Assembly: GCA_039090855.1 (NCBI GenBank)
Contig: CM077006.1
Location: 45,207,336-45,271,335 of the forward strand
Direction of reading: 5' to 3'
DNA: 64,000 nucleotides
From: Macrothele yani
Lineage: Eukaryota; Arthropoda; Arachnida; Araneae; Macrothelidae
Part shown: positions 1-10,348 of the stretch, piece after piece
Numbering within the stretch: position 1 is the first letter of the stretch
Layout: each line of letters starts with the position of its first letter
Notes under the pieces: generated by a model
What the model saw: only the letters and a program-made list of their open reading frames with translations
Told to the model about the DNA's origin: nothing
The model's database searches: none
Made by a program: the position numbers and the translations under genes

Positions 1-1189
1 AGAAAATATTCTTGAGGAGAGCAGTAACTTCAAGAGCAAAGACCTAAACATCTTTTCTCTCACATTGTTTTGTTTTTTGAACATTATTTCAAACAAAGAT
101 GAATGAGGCTTTTAGGACACCAGTGAAGAATGCAAGTTATTTTCTGATTGTTACAATCGCTCTGAAAATTGTTCTTAAGTGCTAATACCAACACTGGAAA
201 CTGCTAATGTTGCAGGAAAAAAGGAGAGAGATCTCCAATTGTTTCATTCTTTTGAAAAATTATGAAAGCCTGTTAACACTTTGATCAACTGTAAAGCTCT
301 AAACATATTTCTATATCAGTAAGATGCATTCCAAAAACTTTTTGTTTTCAATGTGTGGGACTATAAGAATGATTACCCTCTCATTTCTATTATGTCTTTT
401 GAGGGAAAATATGTGCTTTACAGTGGCTGCTCTGTCTTTTTACAGTTTTTGCCAACCCATTCACCAAATGTAATCTGAAGTCGACATTTGTTTTCACTCT
501 CCATGGGAAATACAAAAAACATAAAATGTTGTAATAGTACAAAAACAATAGGTTATATTTCATTTCATTTCATTTATTTTATTATGGGGTTACATTTGAT
601 TATGTTACATTTCAAAACTAATTTTATAACATACAGTGTTAAGAAAAACAACATATACAATGTGATTATACTTATGTACACCAATTTTCTTTATGATTCA
701 GCAGCAAAACATTATTAAAAAGATAATAACCAATATTTTTGCCAAAACTTTTTATCCATTTTTTTTTTTTTGCAAATTGTGAAGAATGTGATTGGCAGCG
801 CAACCCCTGCTTATAGCATCATCAGTTTGGCTTTCTGTCCGTTTCTAAACACATATCCACCTCTATAAGGAATATAATTTTTTTTAATAGCAGGGGATGT
901 GTAAATGATGATACTGACATTTTAACAGAGCTTAACTAGCATAATGCAGAGGAGTCGTCTGCCTGCAGTTTTGTATTTCATTGAGGATGTGTGTGTAATT
1001 ATGTATTAGCTTTATAATTTTCTTATTTTGTAACCTCAACTGGTGATTTCTAAACAATAGGTGCACTTCCATGTTTCAAGGCTGTCAATACTTCAAAAAA
1101 GCCTAAAACACCACCAGAAGCATCCCCCCACCCACCACCACTTCATTTTGGTATTCATAGACCAGTAGAAAAATAACAGAGAAACAAGG
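1..1189. other. Intronic sequence, nothing recognised
   Basis: AT-rich sequence with T-runs. No exon with flanking splice sites and no transposon coding frame could be supported. The 76-residue open frame at 488-718 is low-complexity and has no recognisable domain. Confidence 0.5.
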
Positions 1190-2730
1190 GCAATTTTCAA
1201 GAGTAATTTGCCATTATGCCATAAAAAAAATGTGTGTAATCAGTGCATCCTTCCAGTCCTTGCTTATGTATCAGAGACATGGCACATGGACCCTAACTGA
1301 AAAAAAAATTCAGAGGCTGCAGACAACTCCAAGATGCATGGAGAGATGCATGCACAGGTGTAGCCAAGAAATTTAGGAAAAGGAACTTGTGGATCAGGAA
1401 AATGACAACAGTTGATTATACCAGTACGTTCAAAAAGTTCCGGAACTTTTTATATTAAAAAAGAATGAGTACAGATAATACCTGTTTATGCAGTGTTTCC
1501 TTCGAAGTAGTTACACTGTGCAAATATGCTTTTTTGCCAGAGCTCATAAAAAGATTTAAATGCAGATTACAAGACTTTTTTTGCCACATCCTCCAGTGCA
1601 TTCATTGCAGCTTGTTGCATTTCTTCAGAACTTGAGAAGCATCACCCCTTAAGCAAATTCTTCATCCGGGGAGAAAGGGAAAAGTCGCACGGGGAGGGAT
1701 TAGGGGAATAAGCTGGTTGTGAAAGAATGAGAATGTGATGTTTGGACTGGTAATCTGACACCAGGAGGGATCTGTGAGCTGGTGCATTATCATGACGGAG
1801 CAACCATGAGTTGATCTACCAAAGATCGAGTCGCTTGTGTCTCACTAATTCTCAGAGACGTTTCAGTACATTGACGTACTCTTCTTTAGTGACTGTACAC
1901 AATACCTTTCCTTTGGAGTGATCAGCCTTGAACTTTTTGGTCGTGGTGATGACCGTGATTTCCACACTTTTGACTGTCGGTTGGTTTCGGGGTCATACAG
2001 AAAGCATCAAGTCTCATCGCTAGTGATCAATCGATTCACGAGATCTGGATCTGAATCCACTGCATCGATGTTATCCCCGTAAACTTGCATGCGCTCATCC
2101 TTTTTTCTTGTGTCAGATTTTTGGGGACAATTTGTTGACATAAGTGATGCTTCCCAGTTTCTCTGTTAAAATGGCATGGAAACTTCTGAAATCACTGCAA
2201 CAGTTTTTCGAGGGTCATTTTTCACAATTTCTTTGACAATGGCAATTTGTTCATCCCTTGTGAATGTTGAAGGTCGTCCTGACCTCTCATCATCCTCGAT
2301 ACCCTGTCACCCATTTTCAAATCATCGATGCCACTCATAAACTCTAGTTCGACTCCTTGCACTCTCACCGTACACTGACTTAATCATTTAAAAAGTCTCA
2401 GTGAAAGATTTTCCGAGTAGAACACAAAATTTTACACTTGATCGCTGTTCAAAATTTGACATCGTTGTCCTTGCAACGGAGCACCTCGAATGCCTGTAAT
2501 CACAAACTATGCACATATGCTGTACCTGTTGGATCTGGATCAAACCGGTTCTTGCTGGTCGGTCGCATGATTCCCTTCGCTTGCTCAGCGGAGAATGACG
2601 TAATTCACTGACATTTGGCAAATATTCAAAAAGTTTTGGAACTTCTTTAACGTACTAGTATTATGGTCAGAGTAAAGACCCTCAAGTGGCAATGGGCTGG
2701 ACATATTGTTAGAAAGGCATCTGATTGAAA
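1190..2730 (+). mobile_element. RTE-type LINE fragment, split by a mariner
   Basis: Bases 1190-1424 and 2655-2730 align by eye with the RTE reverse-transcriptase C-terminal region at 21260-21530: a track reading 'catccttccagt', 'ggaccctaactgaa', 'ggctgcagacaact', then 'caatgggctggacatatt'. The two halves are separated exactly by the mariner at 1425-2654. The frame is destroyed by small indels. This fragment is therefore older than the mariner insertion. Confidence 0.8.
1425..2654 (-). mobile_element. mariner-family transposon (decayed transposase)
   Basis: Terminal inverted repeats start TACGTTCAAAAAGTTCCGG on the left and TACGTTAAAGAAGTTCC on the right (reverse strand), with TA at both ends. 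The minus strand encodes a decayed mariner transposase. Near the start is MSNFEQRSSVKFCVLLGKS, then a DDERSGRPST linker region. The catalytic segment reads HDNAPAHRSLLV, followed by SPNPSPCDF, in the position of the second and third acids of DD34D enzymes. Several stops and shifts make it non-autonomous. It sits inside an RTE fragment. Confidence 0.88.
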
Positions 2731-2744
2731 ATAATTAAATGTCA

Positions 2745-2905
2745 TTACTGAGATATAAGTGCTGTGTTCTCACTGTTTCCAATGTAGCCATCTTTTCAAT
2801 AAATTTAAAAACTGGATTGACCTGTGGGAATCTGACTTGCATCTCCCTATCTCCATTTGAGCATGCTAACCATTACACTACTGAGAACAACAAAGTTCCA
2901 ACAAC
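2745..2905 (-). repeat. tRNA-derived SINE family A, reverse copy
   Basis: It matches in order the reverse copy at 40300-40485: 'tgtagcca', 'gagcatgctaaccattacac', then 'gttccaacaactgaagc'. The tRNA-like head lies at the right end. A Tc1-like element begins 17 bases beyond. Confidence 0.65.
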
Positions 2906-2921
2906 TGAAGCTAAGCAGAGG

Positions 2922-4310
2922 TACACTACTGTTTGTGGAAATTGTAACACCAAGAAAGAATTGTTGCATTCAAATGAAATTTGTCACAGATTCCTCACAT
3001 TACAGGAGATAACTGATTACTTTTGTAGAGCTATACAGGACTTTTTCGCTTCTTAAAACTTGGTATCATGTGAAGCCACCTCGAGCACCAATAACAGCCT
3101 CTACATGGTGTGGCATTTAATTGGAAGAGGTTTTTGATATTGTTCTGGGAAATAGTCGGCCAGGTTGCTTCTATGCGAGACCAGAGTTTATTTGTGGTGA
3201 CTGGGGGAGGCACTTGACGGGCCAGTTGCTTAACTACCTTGTCCCAGACATGTTCGATCAGGGACATATCTGGCGAGCATGCAGGCCAGGGAAGAAACAG
3301 AATCTGCTGTGCATGGAAGAGGTCTTGGACATTCCGGGCCTCATGTGGCCGAGCATTGTCCTGCTGGAATATAGTGCCAAGACAACTCTGAAGGAAGGAT
3401 ATCAGCCATGCCTCTAAAACATCCCTGATATATCACTGGCTGTTGAAGATTCCCTAATTTGTATCAAGTGAGATCGCAAATTGAAACCAATGCCCTAAAC
3501 CATGATGCTGGGTGTTGTGCCAGTATGATGCTGCAAGGTGCCATTCACCACATATGCGACCATTGTGGTGCATGAAGTTGAATCATTACTCATCAGAAAA
3601 CACAACCTGTTGCCATTAAACACGCCAATGTCTGTGTTTTTGACCCCATTGCAGCCTGAGGCATCTGTGGTTGAGGGTCAAGGAATGTGCAGCAATGGGC
3701 AGCTATCAACCAGTCCTCTGTTAAGTGGATGCCATGGAACTGTTTTGGAGAACAAAGCCTGACCTGCAACAGTGCTCAAATGCTGTGCTAACATTGTGGA
3801 TATTGCTGTGCGATCGGTCACTGTCATGCTGTAGAGATATCTGTCATCCCATGCAGTCATGCGATTTTGCAGTCCATTTCCCACATTTCTGTGCGTCTGA
3901 GTCTCATCTGTCCACTGATGCCACATTCACATCACTGTACTGGCATTTCATCCCATATGAGTGACAATTTTGTGGTAGAAAAATCCAGCTTCTCTCATCC
4001 CAACAGTCTTTCCTCACACAAAGTCCATCAGGTGTTCATAATATGATCTTCTTCGGCGATGGGGCATAATGAGATACAAGAAACACCCTTTTGACTCAAT
4101 GTCAGCTATTCACTGATTGCAACATCTCATTTGAGCCAACTCTATACCCAAGACCGGACAGTTCAGAATGCACTGTTCCGAAACTGCATGCACATTTTAC
4201 CGACATTTTAATCATTTTTGTATGTCTCAATCTGTTGTAGGTAACCAGTAAGTTTCAAGCTAATACCAGCAGTCCTTCATGGTATTGCAATTTTCACAAA
4301 CAGTAGTGTA
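2922..4310 (-). mobile_element. Tc1-like transposon (decayed)
   Basis: Inverted ends TACACTACTGTTTGTGGAAA (left) and TACACTACTGTTTGTGAAAA (right, reversed) bound 1.39 kb, with TA at both ends, the Tc1/mariner target. The minus strand reads transposase pieces: MWHQWTDETQTHRNVGNGLQ near 3926, where TDE fits the second catalytic region, and MSLIEHVWDKVVKQLARQVP near 3267, the usual post-catalytic IEHVWD segment of Tc1 enzymes. The pieces are in different frames, so the gene is dead. SINE-A sequence lies on both sides. Confidence 0.88.
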
Positions 4311-4800
4311 GGTTACAATCTGAAATACGGAAATTTTGTGCCAATAATGGCATTTGTATATGATGTCCATGTATTTGTGAAGAATTATTCCTTTAGGGGA
4401 TTCATTTCCTATCGATATCTAAGATGTTCTTTGAAGCACTGGAACTTTTGAGCTATATCTTTACCTGGATGAGAAGTGGTTATTGATGCTACAAAGAAGT
4501 TTTAGATTCCTTTGAGTAGTGCAAATCTCAAAGGTATTCAGATTTCTAAGCTATGTCTGCATAGCCTTTGTTGCTAGGAACTTCATTGACCTGGGTGGTG
4601 TATAGTAGCATGCTTGCTTGAAGGGAAATCAGGCAATATATATTTGATTCCCACTACAAAGCGATGCAATTTTCAAATTTTCTGAAGAGCAGCAAACATA
4701 TGGCGTATTTGTGTCAATAATGACATTTATATATGACTTTCATGTATTTGAGGAGAATTATTTCTTCAGGGGGATTTCTTTCTGGTTCATATCTAAGTTG
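4311..4800 (+). repeat. SINE family A: a 3' part and a second near-full copy
   Basis: Bases 4320-4450 match the SINE-A body ('catgtatttgtgaagaatta' then 'ttcattt'). A second copy starts at about 4588 with the tRNA-like 'ctgggtggtgtat' and 'gcatgcttgc', and has a degraded B box 'tttgattccca'; it repeats the same body through 4800. The pair matches the copy at 40573-40795. Confidence 0.65.
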
Positions 4801-5385
4801 AAAATAATCAGGGCTTAGAAATTTAATGGATGTCTTCTGTGTGGTAGAAAACTTGGTTTTAATTGTTTTCCAAGCATGCTCTTTATAGTCAAAATGTCAA
4901 AGTGTAAACCGTTGAAGTATGACATATAGAGGCTAATTAAATTACAGATAAATGGATAATGTGCCATAACTTCTTGTAATTTGGTGTTCTGTAGTATGAT
5001 ATGCTTTCTGTGAAATCAAAACTCCTGATTTGAAGAAAAAAAAATAAAGAGAATTTAAAATTTTCACTGATACTTATATGTCAGCAAATATGCTGTATAG
5101 CATTACAACAGGTACATCAAATTTAAGGGGCTTTGATGAGCAGAATGACTAATTCAAATATGCAGTTACTACAACCAGTTTTTTTGGTTTTTAAAGTTAT
5201 GTTCTCAAAATGTTTTTTTTTTTTTTTTTTTTTTTGTAATTTTTATGTGCAATATTTTCATTCATTTTTAAACATGCTGTTGTGTATTAGAGTAACTTTT
5301 CCATATGGAAACGTTGTGCTTATGAAAATGTTTCGAAGTTTTGCATTATTTCAAGTGATTTCTGTTTATAACATTTTTCCCTCAG
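4801..5385. other. Intron sequence before exon 1
   Basis: AT-rich sequence with a long T-run at 5214-5236 and the branch/pyrimidine region of the exon 1 acceptor. Nothing else recognised. Confidence 0.5.
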
Positions 5386-5580
5386 ATACTGATGCAAGCT
5401 TTGCGTGATTTCAACATACCAAAAATAGTCTCTGAAGATGTTCCTGTGTTTTTGGGTCTTGTAGGAGACTTGTTTCCTGCACTTGATGTGCCAAGAAAGA
5501 AAAATGCTGAGCTGGAAAGTGTTGTTCGTGATGCTGTAGCTCAACTGAAACTTCAACCAGAGGAGAACTTCATTCTTAAA
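5386..5580 (+). CDS. DNAH9/11/17-like: Dynein heavy chain exon 1 (AAA1 C-terminus to AAA2 linker)
   Basis: Sixty-five codons beginning [15 protein letters not shown] and ending [10 protein letters not shown]. The [10 protein letters not shown]...[15 protein letters not shown] pattern is the conserved end of AAA1 leading into AAA2 in outer-arm beta-type axonemal heavy chains. The acceptor is a pyrimidine stretch ending in CAG just before the exon; the donor GT follows immediately at 5581. Both borders are phase 0, and the last residues join directly to VLQLEDLL in exon 2. The 3' 88 bases of this exon plus 82 bases of intron are repeated exactly at 8847-9016. The methionine at 5392 is internal, not a start. 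Confidence 0.93.
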
Positions 5581-5662
5581 GTATTAACAATGCTACAACC
5601 AAATTTATTATAGATAACACTGTTTATTCATGTCATAAAAGGATTGTAGGAGTTTAAATTAT
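5493..5662 (+). repeat. 170-bp direct repeat, left copy (exon 1 3' half plus intron start)
   Basis: Every base I compared is identical to 8847-9016. It starts at the last base of a CCA codon in exon 1, includes the splice donor at 5581, and ends at the TTAAATTAT just before the 3.2 kb insert. Too long to be an ordinary target-site duplication. Confidence 0.95.
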
Positions 5663-8600
5663 TGATACGACGTGGTTTGGTGTTTAAACAAAAAAGAAGA
5701 AAAAGGCCGGTGATCTTATCTAGGGACCCCAATTAAGAATTTTTTTCGTTAACGACTAACACCCCAGGTACGATCCTTAAAAACTCCCAGTAAATGGAAG
5801 GTGATTCCACCACCACCGACAAGAGAAATTCACATACGACACAAAATAATTAGATTAAACATATGTTCCAGGTTAACTAAGAATTTATTTTGTGCTCCCA
5901 GGCACATGTTGGAAAAACACTTGATACAAGGAAAACTTTAGGTGGCTAGGCCGAATAAAAAAAAAGAAATTTAGCTATGAATTTTAGAGTCCAGAGTATG
6001 TTGACAGTCCTAAATAATCCTCTCAGAAACCCTGGTCTGCAAACCAAGTAGTTTTCACCTGTGTGGTTTAGAGGATGAAGGAGGTAAGTGGCACAATTTG
6101 GTTACCAGCCTGCCTTACAAAAAATCTTTAAAGAATGTGATCATTCACTCAAAGAGTGCTAAGAGCTTAATGCTCGATGTGCATATCTGATAACTGTTGA
6201 ACTTTGAGCTAAATGTTCTTTACAATTTAGATTTAGATGGTTAAGAGTGACATTTTATTCTTTTTTTTTTCACAACACACTGATTTTGATCAGTTACCTG
6301 GAAAAATCTTTTTCTTACTTTACAGTACAGAAAACCAAACAAACAACAATGTCAAGTCACCTTCCTCTCATTTGAGCTAACAAAAAAACCCTGTTCTAAC
6401 AGAAAACCAAAATTAATATACTTCAATCCATTTCTTTGGTCACTGGCATTAACTAGACATTTTTACAAAAAAAATTACACAATGACATATTACATTTGTT
6501 GGTCCTGGCCAGACCATTAATTCCAAACATACATTTGCATTTCTCTATTTTCCTCCCATTTTAATTTCACCTTCCCTAATTTTTTTCTCTCACCCCTGAA
6601 TTTTAACCTTTTACATCATTCCATTTCTGATCAAGACACATTTTTTTTTTTTCAATTTTAAGTGGTACTCATTTTTTTCTCTTTGTTTCTCCTCCTCCTT
6701 AAATTTTCCTTTTGATGCCGAATTGGAATTGGTGTTTGTGCTGTCACTACGAGAGCCGGCACGCCGTGGAAACGGGGCCTGATGCACTTATGATGACATG
6801 GTAGGATTTTCCCTCTTCTCCTTCCTTTCTTTTATTCTTTTTCCTTACTTACTCCCGATGCCGGCCTTTGAGGAGACTTTCTCTCTCTCACACGGCGACA
6901 GGCGGCAGCGATGTTACCGAGCGAGTTACGAGGCGTAATGCCCGCTAGTGTCTCGGGACGATGTCAAGCACTTTTTCGCGCCATCTCGGCAGCAGAGTAA
7001 ATTTTGAGCCATGGAAAAATTTGAAAAGAAAAGGATCGTTCCTACCGTTCTTGGGCCATCGCGGCCGCACGTTCCCGGTGCTGGAAGGTTATGGCAGGTT
7101 CGGCATCCGGACGTCCGTCGTTCGGACTCCCCTCCTTTACTCGATTTTTTTTATTTTTTTTATTGTGGGACTCTCCCTTACGAAGTCTGGTATCGAAGTG
7201 TCGAGCAGCACGCAAAAATTCTCCGCTCCTCGCCGAATCCCTTGCGCACGCGCCCGAAATGGCGGAAGGCAATTGGCCCGAAGTTAAGTCAGAAGGCGGA
7301 GAGAAAGACGCAATTCCCAGAAATCGCTGGCTCGCATCTTCTCGGAATCAGGCTTGAACTTAGACCCACGAAAACGGGCGCTGCGGTGAACCTCGCAGAA
7401 TTCCGCCCAAATCCTGACGTGTTCCTGTGCCAAGCGAAAAATGCCGTTTCGAAGTAAACAAGAGCATAAATAAATCGGACTTTCTGCACTGGTAAAGCTG
7501 GGAAAACGTCCTCACAGATGCCATTCTACGAATTTATCGCTTTTAGAAAAACGACACCAGAAACTGTAGCCATTTTCGTTCTTTCTTTCTGAACAAAGAC
7601 TTTTGGAGACCACCTTTACAAAAATTCATTAAACAAATTAACTAACATTAACGAACATCGTTACAATTAACTTCGTAACGCATAAAAATCGAATTCTCTC
7701 TAGCTACAGGTACGACGATCGGAATTACGAAAAAATAGCGTAACGCAACGATGTGTTATTTTGCCCTGATGCATTAAGCCACAATTTTATTCTTTTACTA
7801 AATGACTATTAAATATCCTTGACGATAGCGCACGCGCAATTAATTTACGAAAGTCGCTTCGTTACGGAGCGATCGCCGACCCGCTTTTCTAACAGTCGCT
7901 GCATTATACTATCACTAGTTAATACCCAGTGAGATTCATACTAAAACCAACTAAATATTAATACTAAGCAAGATTTTAATTACGAAAGGTTACTAAATTA
8001 AGCCCGATACACACAGCGACGATTTTAATACACGCTACTGACATGGCATAAACACGCGTTTTTTCTCATTAGATACAACTACAATACGATAAAATACCTC
8101 GTACACTATATGTTTACAAATTACTTTTCAATTATTAAAGCTTACAGAATAATACAATAACAGAAATCGCGATAACGACGGTAAATACGGAACTACAACC
8201 TTACGATTTTTCTTTTTATCGCTATGTTATCCCGACGATCACTAACGCCGAACGCCGCAGCGTTGCCGCTGATTTTAAACTGATACATCTAACACTATAC
8301 ACGTATAAACTACAAGATACACATAAGAAACTAAGGAAAGTTAATTCATATACACTACATCATATACTGCACTAAAATAAACTTCACTAATATCTCTTCC
8401 CTGAAAGTAAACAGTGCACTAAAAAATGCAATGGAAGGAAGAAAAAAAAACATTGCATGAAAGAAGAACAACAAAAAACCCAGCAATATAGCATGATGTC
8501 AAACTTCCTTAAATCTACTTCCCAGCTAGTTACACATCCCTTAACTAGAAACAGATATCACAAGGCTAACTTACCTAGACCTATTCACATAAATTTAACT

Positions 8601-8846
8601 ACATACACAGAGATCAACACTTCACAGAGAAATAAGAAAGAAAAGAAAATAAATGAAAAGAATTTACTTGATTTTTCTTGACTCTTAAATCTATTTATTT
8701 TTTCTAACTCCCACCTTGCCAAAGGGATTTGAGATCATCTCATGACAAAAATTATCACTCTCATCGAGAGTGCATGGATCTGGTGACGTGTTTTCCGATC
8801 CAAAAATATTGGCCCATTAATTTAGAGATCGGAAAAACGTCAACAG
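5663..8846. mobile_element. 3.2 kb insert between 170-bp repeats; candidate long LTR or unknown element
   Basis: The segment begins TGATACGACGTGGTTTGG and ends with GTCAACA followed by G. TG...CA-like ends and the ACGACGTGGTTT start recall Ty3/gypsy LTRs, so a long solo LTR is possible. No polypurine tract, primer site or 4-6 bp target duplication is visible. Its middle (about 6700-7500) is richer in CpG than the rest of the window and contains a GCGGCCGC site. Overlapping open frames near 6961-7457 have no family resemblance I can name. The last 120 bases hold three consecutive hairpins. It could also be an assembly junction between haplotypes. Confidence 0.4.
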
Positions 8847-9016
8847 AAGAAAGAAAAATGCTGAGCTGGAAAGTGTTGTTCGTGATGCTGTAGCTCAACT
8901 GAAACTTCAACCAGAGGAGAACTTCATTCTTAAAGTATTAACAATGCTACAACCAAATTTATTATAGATAACACTGTTTATTCATGTCATAAAAGGATTG
9001 TAGGAGTTTAAATTAT
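8847..9016 (+). pseudogene. Duplicated partial dynein exon 1
   Basis: An exact copy of 5493-5662, encoding the last 29 codons of exon 1 (from RKKNAEL to ENFILK) plus the donor. The base pair AG stands directly before the copy, so a weak 3' splice site exists by chance or by design. If spliced in, it would repeat residues and start one base into a codon. It is more likely a silent intronic fragment or an assembly duplicate. Its right edge coincides with the left TA of the mariner at 9016. Confidence 0.85.
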
Positions 9017-10348
9017 AAGGGTCGTCCAAATGAAAGTGAGACTCGTGTAATAGCGTCATTGTATAATTACACAGAGCCGTGGGTTTGCGTTGGTAGGTGG
9101 CGTGTCATGTCAGGAAGTATGCTGTTATCGCTGACACATGTCAGTGTGCTATTTGCACATGCAGTGGCAAGTTGACTGGGTAGGGTCATGACATGAATTT
9201 GTCCAAACGGACCCAGCAGGCAGTTATGCAATTTTTGACGGCAGAAGGTGTTAGTGGAGCCAAAATTTATTGTTGTATGAAGGATGTATATGGGAATAAG
9301 TGTCAGTCACGGTGTACAGTGTTCCGCTAGTGTAGTGAATTTCGTAAAGCACATGTGAGCACGAAGGACATGCAGAGACTTGGGCAAGCACACTTAGCCA
9401 TCACCATGGAATTGACTGCTGCCATGGACTACCTTGTGAAGGAGAATCATCTAATCACCACCTGCGAGCTTGCATTAACATTGTCTGTGAGTAAGGGAAC
9501 TGTTAACACCATTCTCCATCGCCGATTGGGATACAGTAAGGTTTGCGCACAATGGGTCCCCAAGCATCTCCAGGAGGAGCAGAAGACTTGGTGAATGGGT
9601 GCTTGCCTGGAGACTCTGCATCATTACCATCCAGAGGTAGGATAGTTTCTTTCCAAGATTGTGGCCACAGATGAAACTTGGTGCCACCCCTTCAAGCTGG
9701 CCACAAAACAGATGAGTATGGAATGGGGGCATCCCAACTCTCCATGCCCAAGAAAAGCTCAGTCCTCCTTAAGAGCTGGAAAAGTGATGCTCACGGTTTT
9801 CTTCGATGAGAATGGCCCATTGCTGTTGGATTGGCTGGATGCAGGCAGTACAGTCAAGGCAACCACGTACTGTGTTATGTTGCACAACCTCTAAACAGCC
9901 ATTAAGCATAAGCAACCCAGTATGTTGTCAAATAGGTTTATTCTACTGCACGACAACACATGCCCGCATGTGGCGATAGTGTGCCAAGATTTGCTGTGGA
10001 GCTTCCGCTGGGAGGTCCTTGACCATCACCTCTATAGCCCTGATCTGTCGCCCTGTGACTACCACATCTTCAGGCCACTGAAAAAGCTCTCAAGGGTCAC
10101 CAGTTCATTAACGATGCTGAGGTCTGGGACACCATTGAAGACTGGCTCCGTAACCAACCACGGACATTCTTCACTCAGGGTATCCACAATCTCGTGCTAC
10201 ACCATAACACTTGCTTGAACTGACAAAGCGACTATGTGTAGCTGGTATGTAGCACATGTATCACTCTTACTTCCCATATGTTCACAAATTCCAACCTATA
10301 AACCCTTACGGCAAAAAACCGACAGTCTTCTCTTATGTTTGACCCTTA
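9016..10348 (+). mobile_element. mariner-like transposon (decayed transposase)
   Basis: Ends TAAGGGTC (left) and GACCCTTA (right) with TA target bases enclose 1.33 kb. The plus strand holds transposase pieces. An N-terminal helix-turn-helix-like part runs at 9355-9594. MATDETWCHPFKLATKQMSM at 9661 holds the first catalytic TDE region. Then come HDNTCPHVAIVCQDLL and SPDLSPCDYHIFRPLKK near 9949-10090, the DN and CDYH positions expected for a DD34D mariner. Stop codons at about 9594 and 9891 and a frame change separate the pieces, so it is inactive. Its left border touches the 170-bp duplication. Confidence 0.87.

Noticed and set aside
6961..7457. Overlapping open frames in the CpG-rich part of the insert
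   Set aside because: Several frames on both strands are open at once, the usual effect of CpG-rich sequence without coding constraint; no known domain.
8847..8934. A second functional dynein exon
   Set aside because: It would repeat exon 1 residues out of phase, and only a minimal AG precedes it without a clear pyrimidine tract.
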